DNA of 64,000 bases, taken from assembly GCF_004798865.1 (NCBI RefSeq), contig NW_025335268.1, positions 58,222,374-58,286,373 on the forward strand, read 5' to 3'. Positions 34,331 to 45,185 of this stretch are shown here, piece by piece. The stretch's first letter is position 1; each line of letters begins with the position of its first letter. Origin of the DNA: Varanus komodoensis. Its lineage: Eukaryota; Chordata; Lepidosauria; Squamata; Varanidae. The position numbers were made by a program, and so were the translations under genes. The notes beneath the pieces are model-generated. The model saw only the letters and a program-made list of their open reading frames with translations. It was not told the origin of the DNA and searched no databases.

Positions 34331-34858
34331 TAGGGTTAGGTTGAATTTTTTTTTAGGTTGAAATTTTTTATTTAAGTTAAAAACATACTACAAAACTTAC
34401 AAAAATTACAAAATTACAAATGTACAGAATTACAAAATTTACAAATCCAATTTATCAAAATAACTTTCTACACAGTTCTCCTTGATCTGTTCATGTCATA
34501 TGCCTTACAGAAATTTTCCATCCAAGAGTGTTATACAGGCATTAGGCTTGTAATTGGGGTATCAGCCCCAGACAACCAAGGCCAAATTTTCCTCCACCGA
34601 CTTGGAGGCATTCTTCCTTTTTCTTCATGGCTTAACCAAAAGATTTTCTCTTGTACAAATTTTACCGAGCTAGCCACATTAGCCAAATTTTGTGTCTTTA
34701 TCTCCCTGTGCCATTGATAAGACAACGCCAACAGTACATACAAATTAATCAGTTTAATCATAGACCACGGTATAGTCTAATCCTCTCAGGTGCAGTTGTC
34801 TCTCTCCATCTTCATTTCCTCGGTAGGGTTAGGGTAAGGGTAAGGGTAAGGATTAGGA
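34328..34858 (+). repeat. Interstitial telomere-like (TTAGGG/TAAGGG)n array, split by an insertion
   Basis: GGGTTAGGGTTAGG at 34327-34340 and TAGGGTTAGGGTAAGGGTAA followed by further TAAGGG units at 34824-34858 form one degenerate vertebrate telomere-type array, now separated by about 480 bp of unrelated sequence. Confidence 0.75.
34341..34823 (-). mobile_element. Retroposed sequence inserted in the telomere-like array
   Basis: On the minus strand this segment ends with AATAAA and an A-rich tail (plus-strand T-run at about 34346-34354, with a second T-rich stretch just inside). It is flanked by the direct repeat TAGGGTTAGG (34331-34340 and 34824-34833), as expected for target-primed insertion. 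The source is not recognised: it could be the 3' end of an L1-type LINE or a processed transcript. A 76-codon open frame (34531-34761, minus) has no domain I can name. Confidence 0.6.
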
Positions 34859-35513
34859 GGACATGCCTGTTTCCCTTGACAGGAACACTTTTGTAAGGAA
34901 CAGAAGAAGCCTGGTGACATTTTGTTGCAGATGCAAATTGTTCATACTAATTTAAAATAGTTCCTTAAGCTTTGTTATGGAGCAAATCAATGAAGGACTC
35001 TTCTGCTCTATTGAGAGGAGAACAAGAACAAAAACCTTAAAGGCAGTCTAAAAATAATTTTATACCAATAAATTGAAATGTTAAAATCTGCAGATATTGT
35101 TCTGTCAGTGCAACACAACCAACCAGCCAGTCTGCCATTCCAGTCCTAAATGTATTTATTTGTGAGGTGAGAGAGACATTCTTGTAACTGCAGTAGAATA
35201 TATTTCAACATGAGATCACAGAGAATGTTTCTTGGACTGTGATTGGAGAATAGCCTGATTGAACACTCTACCCATATTTAAAAACCAAGCCAAACCTCTA
35301 TTATGAATGTTACAGACAATTAGATGCCAGGCAGGAGGTCTATAAGCAGTACTTCCTCTCTCTGTCATGCTAGTTTTCAGTGTGTAAGGATCTTATTCTT
35401 AGATTCTGGCTTCTTCATAATATTTTGAATCCATGCTATAACTTCAGGCAAGGGTTTCCTTGGTGCAGTGTGAACTAAATGACTAATTATCTTTCAACCT
35501 ATTGGTTAATGAA
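34859..35513. other. Intergenic sequence, no call
   Basis: No repeat or coding signal recognised. Confidence 0.4.
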
Positions 35514-35592
35514 GAGTGTAATCTTATGCATTCCTACTGCAAGTATATCCCATTGGGACTTACATCCAGGTAAGTGGGTATAGAATTATATA
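35514..35592. repeat. Palindromic short repeat copy
   Basis: GTAATCTTATGCATTCCTAC, a central CCCATTGGGACTTACATCC and CAGGTAAGTGGGTATAGAATT: both arms with a perfect CAG|GTAAGT donor-like site at 35567-35575. Confidence 0.65.
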
Positions 35593-35999
35593 CTAAATTT
35601 ATTTGCAGATTATTTTAATCACACATGTGTTCCTTAGGTACTGAAGAACTGGCAATGGTACAAGCCTCTGTGTATTTAGGTGGAAAAAGACCTACCACTC
35701 TGTTTGGGGCATCCTGGGAGTTTTTTCTGTCTACACTTGCATAGTTCTGCACCTTAGAGTAGTTAAAAACATAGACAAAACCTTTAACTCCTTATTATAA
35801 TGGTATAACTTCTTGAATATTGATTACATTGTGTGCAGACACCCTCTTGAAATTTTCGGGCCTTTGGAGCTGCAGGGACGAATGCTATTCCACTGAATCT
35901 CTCTTGTTGACATTCCTCAGGCCCCTCATAAGTGAGGGAAGCATGACAACTCTGAACCTAGCCCAAGAGAATTTCTCTGAAATTTTCTTCTTCTTTGAA
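35593..35999. other. Intergenic sequence, no call
   Basis: No repeat or coding signal recognised. Confidence 0.4.
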
Positions 36000-36330
36000 T
36001 TTTTTGCCTAATAAATTTAATGAGAATGCTAAAAATGGTGGAAAAAATGTTCACCCCAGCATTAATAGCTTCAGCTCTGTGTTATTATGATGCATCAGAG
36101 CTAGAATAGTCTCAGAAATAAAGAGATTACTCATTCCCAGTCCTCTTATTAAAATTATTACTTAAATTGACCCCCAATCAATTAATCAACGGCAGTAGTT
36201 GATTAATCTGTCATTAAACTGGTAGAAGAGTAATGATCTATGTATTTACATCAAGCTCTTCAATGAGTCATTCATAAGTGAATGAAACCCCATGGCAAAC
36301 CTCAAGAAGTGCAGTGATTCAGAGAGAGCT
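36000..36330. promoter_or_regulatory. Candidate conserved enhancer with mirrored homeodomain sites
   Basis: Repeat-free AT-rich block with ATCAATTAATCAACGG and GTTGATTAATCTGTCATTAA: a TTGATTAAT-type site in both orientations around a short spacer (36177-36217). Regulatory role inferred. Confidence 0.45.
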
Positions 36331-36439
36331 TCATTTCTTAGGCATGTTAACTAATAAGCTGTACGGGAAAACTGTATGGTGAAACTGGAGCATATTTGTG
36401 CACCCCTAGGAACTCCTACAGGGATGGCTTAGATGTGAA

Positions 36440-36655
36440 AGGCTGTGTGGTATAGTGATAAGACTGTTGGACTGGGACTTTCCACTCAGCCATGAAGTTG
36501 ACTGGGTGTCTTTAGGCCAGTCATGGACTTTCAGCCTGATCTATGATGTTGTTGTGAGGATAAAATGGAGCAGAGGATTATGTATAATCCTGTATATAAT
36601 ATGTAATAGGATTATGCCTAGGGTTTCTTGAAAGAGGAAGAAGGTATGCTGTAAG
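36440..36655 (+). mobile_element. MIR-like tRNA-derived SINE
   Basis: The head GTGTGGTATAGTGATAAGAC, then CTCAGCCATGAAGTTGACTG, TTTAGGCCAGTCATGGACTT and TGTTGTGAGGATAAAATGGA: the full order of a MIR-like SINE on the plus strand. Confidence 0.8.
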
Positions 36656-36679
36656 TGTGATAGAATAATAACAGAGAAG

Positions 36680-36885
36680 TTTAATTAATATATTTATTAT
36701 ATTTATAGCTCACTTTTTTCTTTTGCAGGCAACACAACAGCAACCCTATGAAGCAGGTTAGGCTGAGTGAGTGGCCCAAAATCACCTGGTGAGCTTAATG
36801 ACTGAGTGGGGACTTGAACCCAGATCTCCCAAATCCCAGTCAAACACTCTAGCCAATCTATCACACAGAGTGCTAGAAATTAAAG
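36680..36885 (-). mobile_element. MIR-like tRNA-derived SINE, inverted relative to its neighbour
   Basis: Reverse landmarks AAGCAGGTTAGGCTGAGTGA, GTGGCCCAAAATCACCTGGT, ACTTGAACCCAGATCTCC and a degenerate tRNA-like head at the right end. It lies about 25-40 bp from the plus-strand SINE. Confidence 0.8.
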
Positions 36886-37889
36886 ACAAAGCAATGAAGT
36901 TAGAAAAACTTGTTTGTGTGACGTGATAATACTTTCTAATTTCCACATACAAGTTCTAGGATGAACCCAGAGACACTAGGTATTTTTTTAAAAAATAACT
37001 CTATAAAAGAAATCACAACTTCAGTGATTTCTGATTTGTCCTGTATCACTAGCTTAGCTCATGCAGAGGTGAAGCAGAGAGGTGGAGGAAGCAGGAAGGC
37101 AAAGGTGCCCTCTCACCAATGATGGGAGTAGTCCCAGGGGTTTCCTCTTTTAGCTGGAGCTAGGTGGTAGCACATGTGCTAAATCAATGTTCTGGTCACC
37201 ATTTAAAAAGCCCCTTTGTGCTTGATCCAGAAATCCTGTCCTTCCAATAGCCCTTTTGCATATCCTCACTTCTTCTTGCCAGAGCAAGCAGTACTATTGT
37301 CTTGCCACAGGCCCTGAAAGGTTATGGGAGAAGGAGATCAGGTGGAGAGACTGCCGTTGCATCTCCCTTTGCATCTGTGGAGTTACTAAAGGGACAGGTA
37401 GGATCTTGAGGTGGTAACTCTGCAAGCCTGTTTCTAGTGGCTTTCCTGTTCTTGAAGTGCTGGGTAGAATTCCATACCTCTAGATGGAAGAGGTAGGTCC
37501 TCCAGCCCACCGCCTACTTCCGACCACAGAAGTTCTGCATCTGGTCTGCTGAGCCTCCTTGGGTTCTTTCAGGGTGCAAGGTTTGGCATCCCAGCCTCAC
37601 CACCTGGAGAAACCCCTGCTCTTATTTCCAGTCTCAGATTGGTGATAATGGTGGGGCTGCAGAGGACTTGGCTGCTCATCCTTGCCTTGTCTGAATCTTC
37701 CTTTGCATGTCTCTTGTTACTCCTGATGGGGGTGGTGAGAGGTGCCAGTGAAAAACATACATGTTGGAGAAGCTGACTTCCTAAGCTATGGATGTCAACT
37801 CAGGTTCCTGACTTGTATGCATAATTAGGATCTTAAAGGACAGACTATACTACAATGATTAACATTATTGACTCCATCTCAACATTACT
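36886..37889. other. Intergenic sequence, possibly old repeats
   Basis: The block 37060-37770 is GC-richer and has repeat-like texture, but I cannot assign it. No gene is supported. Confidence 0.35.
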
Positions 37890-38290
37890 ATGATTATCAT
37901 TCTTCAGTCCCCATCATCGATTGCTGAAGGTGCCCTTTTCAAAAGGAGAGCACCAAGCAGTCAAAGGCCATTCCCAGAACAGGACTTGTCATTTGTATCA
38001 AAGGTGGAGAAAAGATCAAGGAGAAAGAGGCTAGAGAAGGAGCTATTTCATCTGCTTCAAAGAAGGTCATTAGTGAGAGCATCTCCATTGGAGTGAAGTG
38101 TCTGAAACCAAACTGGAGAGCATCAGAGAGGAATAGAAAAGAGTTCAAGAGACTAGAAGCAAATTCATCATGGGAAAACAAGAACGGCAAATAGGAAGAG
38201 GTGAACGTAATGGCCTTGAGAGAGCGAGGAAAGGCTGAGAGGATAATATAAAATGGCAGAGGCACAAGAAAGAGGTGGAGTAGAGGAAAA
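37890..38290 (-). mobile_element. L2-clade LINE fragment, reverse transcriptase N-terminal part
   Basis: The minus-strand frame 38265-37939 reads YIILSAFPRSLKA (the YRPVSLLPFLSKVLE region), SSYLPFLFSHDEFASSL, QFGFRHFTPMEMLSLMTFF (the QSGFRPxHSTETALL region) and SFSLIFSPPL near the LLDLSAAFD block. It is decayed but colinear with L2 reverse transcriptase. Confidence 0.75.
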
Positions 38291-39819
38291 AAAGTTAAAG
38301 AAAAGCAGGACTGGGAATGGGTCTTAATTTCTAGGTGCCAGTATCATACTTGTGTCTAGGTGAACCGTTACCTTACTGAGGATCCAATGCAATTTTTTTC
38401 CAGGGAGGAAGAAATATGCAAAGAAGAAGAAGAAAAGGAGCCATTGTAATTATTTCTCATGCACTTTCAAAAAGTTGAAATTCCCACTCTACTTTGCCTT
38501 AAAAAATGTTTGAACATAAAGCTAAGCGCCTTTGGTTATTGGAAGGTGTGTGGATTTCCAGAGGAGTACTCCGGGGGCCCATATTTCAGAATGGGACCAT
38601 TGTGATTGGATTCTGCATTTTGAAAATCATGGCTATTTTAAAAATGTGAGATTTCCATGTGCAGTAGAGAATGAATATTTTGATGATTTAATCCTTTCTT
38701 TTACAGTGACAACTCTCTTTTCACTCTGTGGAGACATATTTTCAAGATCCTAGGAATATGCGGAGAATGTGGATGAAAGCAGCCTGTAATGGCTAAAAAT
38801 ACATCATTTCACAAAATAAAGAAAACTTACATCGCTGCTCAACCTGTGGGTGAGCAATATGCTGAGAACTGGCCAAGCTTGTTGTGTCCCTCTTCACCCT
38901 AATGTGGTGAATGGGTGCTTGCAGTGACACAGAATGGGGAAAGGGTAGGATTTAACAGTGCAGCTAGGAGGTGCCAAGTGCAGCAGTGTTAACCCAGGGG
39001 GCAGGGCTGGGCTGTTTGGAATGCATCAGGTGTCTCTATCAAAGAGCAATCAGAATAGAACAGGATGGGGAACAGGACTAAAGGAATTTCCAGAAACATG
39101 GGCACAGAGAAGGTCAGGGGCAGCTTGCTGGTCACACAAAATTCCGCTGGAACAAGAAGCCCTTTTCACTCCTTTCTTGCCAGGAGCCAGTGGCCTGGCT
39201 GGCTGGAAGCAGTCTGTAAGGATCATCTTGGAGATGCTTCAGTGACACAGCACTTCGGACGGAGCAACAGTCAGTAGAGACACAGGATGTAATATCAAGT
39301 AAAGTTAGGTAAGTGTTGCAGTCTCCACCAACTTTGCATATCTGCAGCAAATCCTTTGGGCCCTGGATTTGGGTCAGGAAGAGGTGGGAGAAGAGAAGGA
39401 AAGAGCTTTTTCAGGAGTTTAGTTAGAACATAGAAAAGGTACTTTGGGATTAGAAGGGGAAGTTGTTGGGCAGTGCGGTTGGAGGCAGAGGAATTTACTC
39501 TGCTGATATCACTAGTTTCTAGCAACACATTGAAATGGGAATATATGTTTTGTACAGCTCTATTTCTATCTGTTCTCCTGCTATTGTGACATCTGGTGCA
39601 ATTAATTGGGTGTACCACCTTCTTTAGGAGTGTGAGAAGAATAATCAAACAAAAAGGAGAACCACAGCCTGAGGTTTATATATGCAGGGTTCCTTGCAGT
39701 GAATCCCTCAGTGAATCCAAATTTGATTAGTTTAATGAATATGCCCAGTACAGTCAGACACTGGTCCACTTATAAGAAGAGAATGAAAAGAACCTCTTTT
39801 TGTCACCCAGAATGATGAT
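38291..39819. other. Intergenic sequence, no gene
   Basis: The part at about 38520-38760 is AT-rich and repeat-free and may be a weak conserved element. 38960-39310 is GC-richer and unassigned. Confidence 0.35.
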
Positions 39820-40145
39820 TTAATAGATCATCCTCTCCTCACCTGCCAAAGGCAGAATATGGCTCTGTGCATTATGAAAATGTATAACATCAAATACTTT
39901 CCAAGGTACTGTTGATTTCAAGGATGATAGATTGCTTTGGTCTGCACTTTGCTTCTGTATGGTACATTTAATTACAGTGATAACTGTAAGTGATAAAATA
40001 TTCATCTGAATGATCAAATAATTATTTCATTAGCTGACAACAGAAAGATCTTTTAAAGAATTCAAATGGGTCTTCATGAAATAATACAATGCCATTATGG
40101 ATAGCATTGTTGGCTGTTCATTAACTATAATTAGGATATATGTTT
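39820..40145. promoter_or_regulatory. Candidate conserved enhancer at 40 kb
   Basis: Repeat-free AT-rich sequence with CACCTGCC (E-box), ACATTTAATTACAGTG, AATATTCATCTGAATG, TAATTATTTCATTAGC, GATAGCATTGTTGGC (SOX core) and CATTAACTATAATTAGG. Dense homeodomain and SOX cores suggest a developmental enhancer. Confidence 0.45.
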
Positions 40146-40237
40146 GTGGATATTTTTCAAAAAACAGATGTTTTTCTTTAACCAAAAGAGGCAACCATCT
40201 TCATTAGACATGTGGCAAATTTGTATGTGGTCACACA

Positions 40238-40248
40238 CGTGTGTGTGT

Positions 40249-40279
<31 letters not shown>
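40238..40279. repeat. (GT)n(GA)n microsatellite
   Basis: A short GT run followed by GA dinucleotides. Confidence 0.85.
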
Positions 40280-40795
40280 TTTTTTGCTCTCCCTTTCTCT
40301 TGAATTCTTCATCCATTGGGCAAGTGGATAATAGGGAATGCTGCACCACAGCCCAAGCATGCTGGAAATGTGGCAGCCAACATTCCCAGAGTTCCCTTAC
40401 CTAGATATTCCATGGCATCTGGAGGGCAAGGGGACCCCAAGGAAGGGGTGGCGTGTCTTGGGACATAGTGCTGGGCTTCTTCTCGTCAGCTAACCTGATA
40501 AATTCAGGGCCAAAGAGTGCAGGTGAGTTTGCTCCTTCTATTCAGCTTGAAGAATTATCACAGGCAATTGTCTAGAGCTCAGATGATCCTTATAGCAAGC
40601 TGGTTTCATGATAGGGCAGGAACTGACTGAGTGAGCGTGCTGAGGAGAATAAGAATGTGCAAGTATATCATGGCCACATTTCTGGAGTACACTGAAGCTA
40701 TGACAACATCAAGCCCTGCAGGCCAGGAGCAGTGAAGACACGAGGTGTACACACTGAATTTGAATTGTGACAATTTGTGGGGTTTTGTGGGGGAG
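40280..40795. other. Intergenic sequence, no call
   Basis: No repeat family or coding signal recognised. Confidence 0.35.
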
Positions 40796-40797
40796 GG

Positions 40798-41095
40798 GAA
40801 ACTTTATTTATTTATTTATTTATTAAAACATTTCTATGTCGCCCCATTCGCCGAAGCCTCGGGGCGGCTCACAACATAAAGTAAAATACAAAAATAACAA
40901 TATAAAAATAACAATATAAAATAAATAACAATATAAAATAAGTCGCCCTGGCCAGATAAAATAAGCAAATACTGTTAACAATTAAAATGATGCTTAAATA
41001 AAAAGGTCTGCCTGGCGCCGTCGTTATTTGTTTTTCGGCGCCAGGCGAAGACCTCTGGTATCTTTTGTAGAACTCGGGATTGAACCCCTCACTAG
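40798..41095 (-). mobile_element. L2-type LINE 3'-end fragment with (AATAACAATATA)n segment
   Basis: TTTATTTATTTATTTATT, then TTCTATGTCGCCCCATTCG and GGGGCGGCTCACAACATAAA are typical of reversed L2-type 3' ends. An internal AATAACAATATAA motif is repeated at 40890-40940, and a GC-rich hairpin lies at 41004-41054. Confidence 0.6.
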
Positions 41096-41214
41096 CCCTG
41101 TTTAAGCTTTCCATTCTGTTGCTTCCACACATTTGGAAATGGGCTTGCAAATAGATAGATTATAAAAAATATATGGTACAATACATCCTTGCACACATAC
41201 TTCATTTAATGGAA

Positions 41215-41670
41215 GTTACTTATTTACTTACTTTATTCATTACATTTTATCCACTCAGTAACTGAAGCTCCTGAGGTGGAAATTTTCTTGATGAAGCACA
41301 TATTGTAAACAAAAAATATTAAGTAGCAATAAAACAAATAAGATTAAAATAAGATACCACTAGCAGTTGGACTTGAGTACCTTGTAGAGACTATGCAATA
41401 GTACACAGTATAATTATATAGTAGCATCAATGTTCAATCCACCTGAAAGGTGCAATGGCTGTTGCTGTTGTTCTTTGACCCCACCCCTCCTCCATGGAGC
41501 CTTGGTTGCCATACAAGGTCCTCCCTCTCTAATTTTATCCTGAAAAAGCCCTGAAAGGTAAGTTAGCATGTTAGGCTGAGATAACAACTGGCTTAAAGCC
41601 ATCCGGGAAGCTCCATGGCTGAGCTGGGATCTGAATCTGCCGAATACTCAAATCACTACACCACACAGTT
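41215..41670 (-). mobile_element. Degenerate SINE/LINE-tail remnants
   Basis: A left tail-like piece (TTTATTCATTACATTTTATC) and a right SINE body (TTAGGCTGAGATAACAACTG, AAGCTCCATGGCTGAGCTG, AAATCACTACACCACAC) are separated by about 200 bp of unassigned sequence. Confidence 0.55.
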
Positions 41671-43194
41671 TCTCTTACTCCTGAGGTCCTCAGTATGGGG
41701 AACATTTCTCTTGATACCTGCCAATCCTCTTTTCCCACCTGAATTAAATTTTATTTCTTACTTATTAAAACTAATTGGGAGGCCTGCATGCTGCAATGTG
41801 AAATGTGTTTCTTCAGTTTAAAGGAGTGGGTCTGTGTTTTGGAGGTCAGACACCACCTCTCCCTTGTATTCAGGCCCTTTAGGCAAGTTACTTTTCTTTT
41901 AGTCTCGCCATGTTACCTTCTGGGAAATATGTATTTTGTGACCATTCATTAATTTATTCAAATTCTGAGTTACCCTACAACCAAAACATCCAGGCAAATG
42001 TATAGGATACATGGAAATACAATAGAACGAATGCCATGTCCAGGACATTCTCCTTCATTGGAGCCATTTTGTGAAAGCACCCATGGCTCTCAACATTTCA
42101 GATGTGCCCACTGACCCAAAAAGGTGCAGATTGCTGTCTTACTGCATTAATTGATCAGGGTGCTACCAGGTGGAAGTCTCCTAAGAGCTATGAAATGGAA
42201 GGTGTTGTGCAGCTATTTTGTCTTTTCTTTCTTAACATATTTTCTGCAGTAAGAAAACTGGTGGAAGAAGTGATAAGAAAACATGGCATGTTAGCAAGTA
42301 AAAGGCTATGACCTCTGGAGCCCACCTTGGTACTTTTATTGCTGGGAATGGCACAATAAAAACTCCATCTCAAAGCAACCTTAGACAGTAGTAAAATTCA
42401 ATAGTGCAACTTGCAGAAGAAATGCCTGTACTGTATTCTGGCTTAACGGTTTCATCAGTTATGTAGCTGAAAAATCCTTTAATGTTATAACTGACCTAAC
42501 AGCAATTTAACAAAGTATTTAATGATTTATATTTTTGATCAAAATTCAAAGGGTGCTGTTGAAATACAAGCACAAGAAAAATGCAGTAAATATACTTTAT
42601 GTGATGAAATATATTATGCAGTTGGATATGTTTCTATTTTTGTGTTTCAGTTGGATCATGATTTTACAAGGAACAATATTTGCCATTTCTACTTGCTCCT
42701 AAAAACCAGTGTAACTGAGATTCCACCAAAGGCAGTGGGCCAAGACCAACTTTCTGTGATCATTTGTCAATGTTAAATTGTGTCCATACTGTGTGATTGG
42801 TTATGTGGTGTGTATGTTTAACATTCAAAGACTGTAACTTATACAACTGATAGCTGCTGCAGTAGCAATTTATTCACTAAGCTGAAACCCTTTTATTGAG
42901 TAACTGAAGTTCACATTCTCCCAAAGTAATTGGAAAAATGCATCTGGATTTAGATGGACTTTGCTAATTTGTTTTATTATGCATGAAAATATTGGTATAA
43001 AAAGGCGTTTCAATTATTTTCTAAGGCAGGGACCTATTTATTCTCTATTCTCACAAAGACTTTAAATGGAGTTATTTTTCCCTGTCTGTAATCATTCCCC
43101 CCACCACACACACTTTTAAGTACTCAGGCAGAAAAAAGTAAGTTTACTGCTCCTAGCACAATGGCCCTCTTCACTTTTAGGTTTGGGAGACCTG
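41671..43194. other. Intergenic sequence, no gene
   Basis: AT-rich. The part at 42380-43040 is repeat-free and could hold weak conserved elements. No exon is recognised. Confidence 0.35.
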
Positions 43195-43420
43195 GGTGAC
43201 CTACGAAAGTTAATTAGAAGGCTAACAAAGACTAAGGCAGAGTAGAATACATCGCCTCTCCTCCAGCCAAAGATGTCATCCATTAATTAGGGAAATCATT
43301 AAGGTGGCCTTCATTGAATCCATTGAAAATCGGCAGTTGGCGGTCGACAGTTTTGATCAGATTTTCTTCTTCCCAATAAAGCTACCCTTAATGGTACGAA
43401 AAGTAGAGGGGCTGAGTGTG
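43195..43420. promoter_or_regulatory. Candidate conserved enhancer at 43.3 kb
   Basis: Repeat-free block with AAAGTTAATTAGAAGG, ATCCATTAATTAGGGAAATC, CATTGAATCCATTGAAAATC and CCAATAAAGC. Paired TAATTA homeodomain sites are prominent. Confidence 0.5.
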
Positions 43421-43639
43421 GTGAACTAGTAAGGAAGGGGAAGCATGGGGGGAGGGGGGCTGCACAGAATAGGGTTGGAAGTATGTGTTTCAGTGACATT
43501 ACAGTTAAACAGCTACCAATTGTGATGGCTTTGATTCTCAGGCTACATGGCATAGTTTCTCCATGATGTAATCTTTATTGAACCTGGAATTTGAGGGGAA
43601 AGCTCGCTGTTGCTGGTCTCTTGGACTTAGGGAGCACAG

Positions 43640-44060
43640 TTAGCATAAGCAAACTCACTGTTTTTCCAGTTCTGAACCCCTTTTTTCTTAACGTGCTTAC
43701 TGATGACTAGTAAAATATCAATTGACAGCACATATGCACAGCAAAATTATTTACCTCGAACCTGGGTCATTTGTTTTCAAGAATGGCCTTTATTAACATG
43801 CTGATTTTCTCATTACTTGTTTGTTGTTTTGTTTTGCTGTTTTTATATAGCGGTTTGTGGCTTCAGACTGAGACTATCTTGTGACCCAATCCCCTCCCCA
43901 TAATTCCCACATGGTAATTATAACTTGCTTTTATTTGATGCTTAAGATGAGGCTTTTAACTGGACCACTTGTGTGAGACTTCTAAAATTGTTCAGTTTAT
44001 AATTTCATGTACTTCAATACCCCTCTTGCCCATTAAACAAGCTTGCATCTCTTACAGCTA
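43640..44060. promoter_or_regulatory. Candidate conserved element at 43.9 kb
   Basis: AT-rich, repeat-free sequence with ATCAATTGACAGC, TTATTAACATGCTG, CATTTGTTTTC and TGGTAATTATAACTTGC. Composition and motif content resemble the 43.3-kb block. Confidence 0.4.
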
Positions 44061-44478
44061 TTCATGCACTTGAGAATCTGATGTCTCTTCTTGAAATGTA
44101 GTAAACAGGGACCTACTGCATCATGATCTGTCCATCTGTACAGGCCTCTTGTATCTAAGCAACTTTTCATCTGGGGAGAAGGAAAAAGGGAGGGTGTCAC
44201 ATTGCAGAGCGTGTAACACAGAAAACAGATACTCTAGAGTTGCATGTTTGCCTTCTAAGAATTGCAGCCCTAATCCTGCATTCATTGTACCTATCCAGTA
44301 GGAGTGTTAAGTACTTAAAGAATGACAGCTCAAGCTCCATTTGAGTATTTGGATAGCATATATCTTCAGTCTTCAAAATGGTGCAAAAAAGTTCCAGAAA
44401 TTTCATTTCCCTTTTTTTGAAAGTAAAGAAAGTAGGACAATCAATTAAACTTTATTTAACTTTCTGTCTCTGCATTAA
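44061..44478. other. Intergenic sequence, no call
   Basis: No repeat or coding signal recognised. Confidence 0.35.
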
Positions 44479-44566
44479 GGCTGAAAATATACCTACTTAC
44501 CTGGAAGTAAGTCCCATTTAATTCAATAGGGCTCACCTTTGAGAAGCCATGCAAAGGAATGCACTT
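44479..44566. repeat. Palindromic short repeat copy
   Basis: ACTTACCTGGAAGTAAGTCC, a central ATTCAATAGGGC, then CACCTTTGAGAAGCCATGC and AAAGGAATGC. The minus strand carries a perfect CAG|GTAAGT donor-like site at 44495-44503. Confidence 0.65.
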
Positions 44567-45048
44567 TGCATTATTGTCCTAGATAGATCCAAAAAAGCTG
44601 TACACCAAACAAACCATTCAAATCCATAAATGTTATTTTATATAGCAAGTAATGCACATCTTACATACTTGCACAAAAATGTTCCATTTGCATATTTTCT
44701 GTTGAATCTGTTAACATTTCATAGAATCTGAGATTTGAAAGAGCAACACATACAAGCTCTACCTCTACACCATAAAGATCTTTGTTATTTTCTTTAAAAT
44801 GTCTCTTCACAATCATGAGGGCTAAACATTTGTGTTCTTAGGAAAAATTCAAATCAGAGTTATAAGGAAAATGAGTTGGTGCAAGTTGTCCCACCTCCCT
44901 AGCCATTTTCAGGAAGGCAGCAATTTCATTTAGCACTGTTCAAAGCAAGGTTGGCAGGAAATAAAACCACATATTATCTTGATTTAATCATGGATTAAGC
45001 TGCTTTGTCATTGCTGTTGTAACTAATAATTCAACCTTTGAGTGCTTA
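44567..45048. other. Intergenic sequence with a CR1 tail trace
   Basis: TTTCATAGAATCTGAGATTTG near 44718 resembles a reversed CR1 terminus. The rest is unassigned. Confidence 0.35.
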
Positions 45049-45049
45049 A

Positions 45050-45185
45050 ATCTGGGGTCTGCAGTTTTTCGGGGCTTGTGGGCACATTTGAAAAATGGAT
45101 AAACTGTCCTGAGCACCACCAAAAAATGACTGCCACAGGGGACATGGCTAGTCACAAAGGGCAAATAATTTGCCCTAAAAGTAAG
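45050..45185 (+). mobile_element. Probable non-autonomous hAT-like DNA element fragment
   Basis: GGGGTCTGCAGTTTTTCGGGG, GTGGGCACATTTGAAAAATG, GAGCACCACCAAAAAATGAC and TGCCACAGGGGACATGGCTA match a repeat I recognise as common in squamates. The hAT assignment is tentative. Confidence 0.45.

Noticed and set aside
34328-34858. A true chromosome end
   Set aside because: The telomere-like units are few, degenerate and surrounded by ordinary sequence on both sides, so this is interstitial.
41004-41054. A microRNA precursor
   Set aside because: The stem is only 17 bp with a 15-nt loop, too short for a typical precursor, and it sits in a LINE-like tail.
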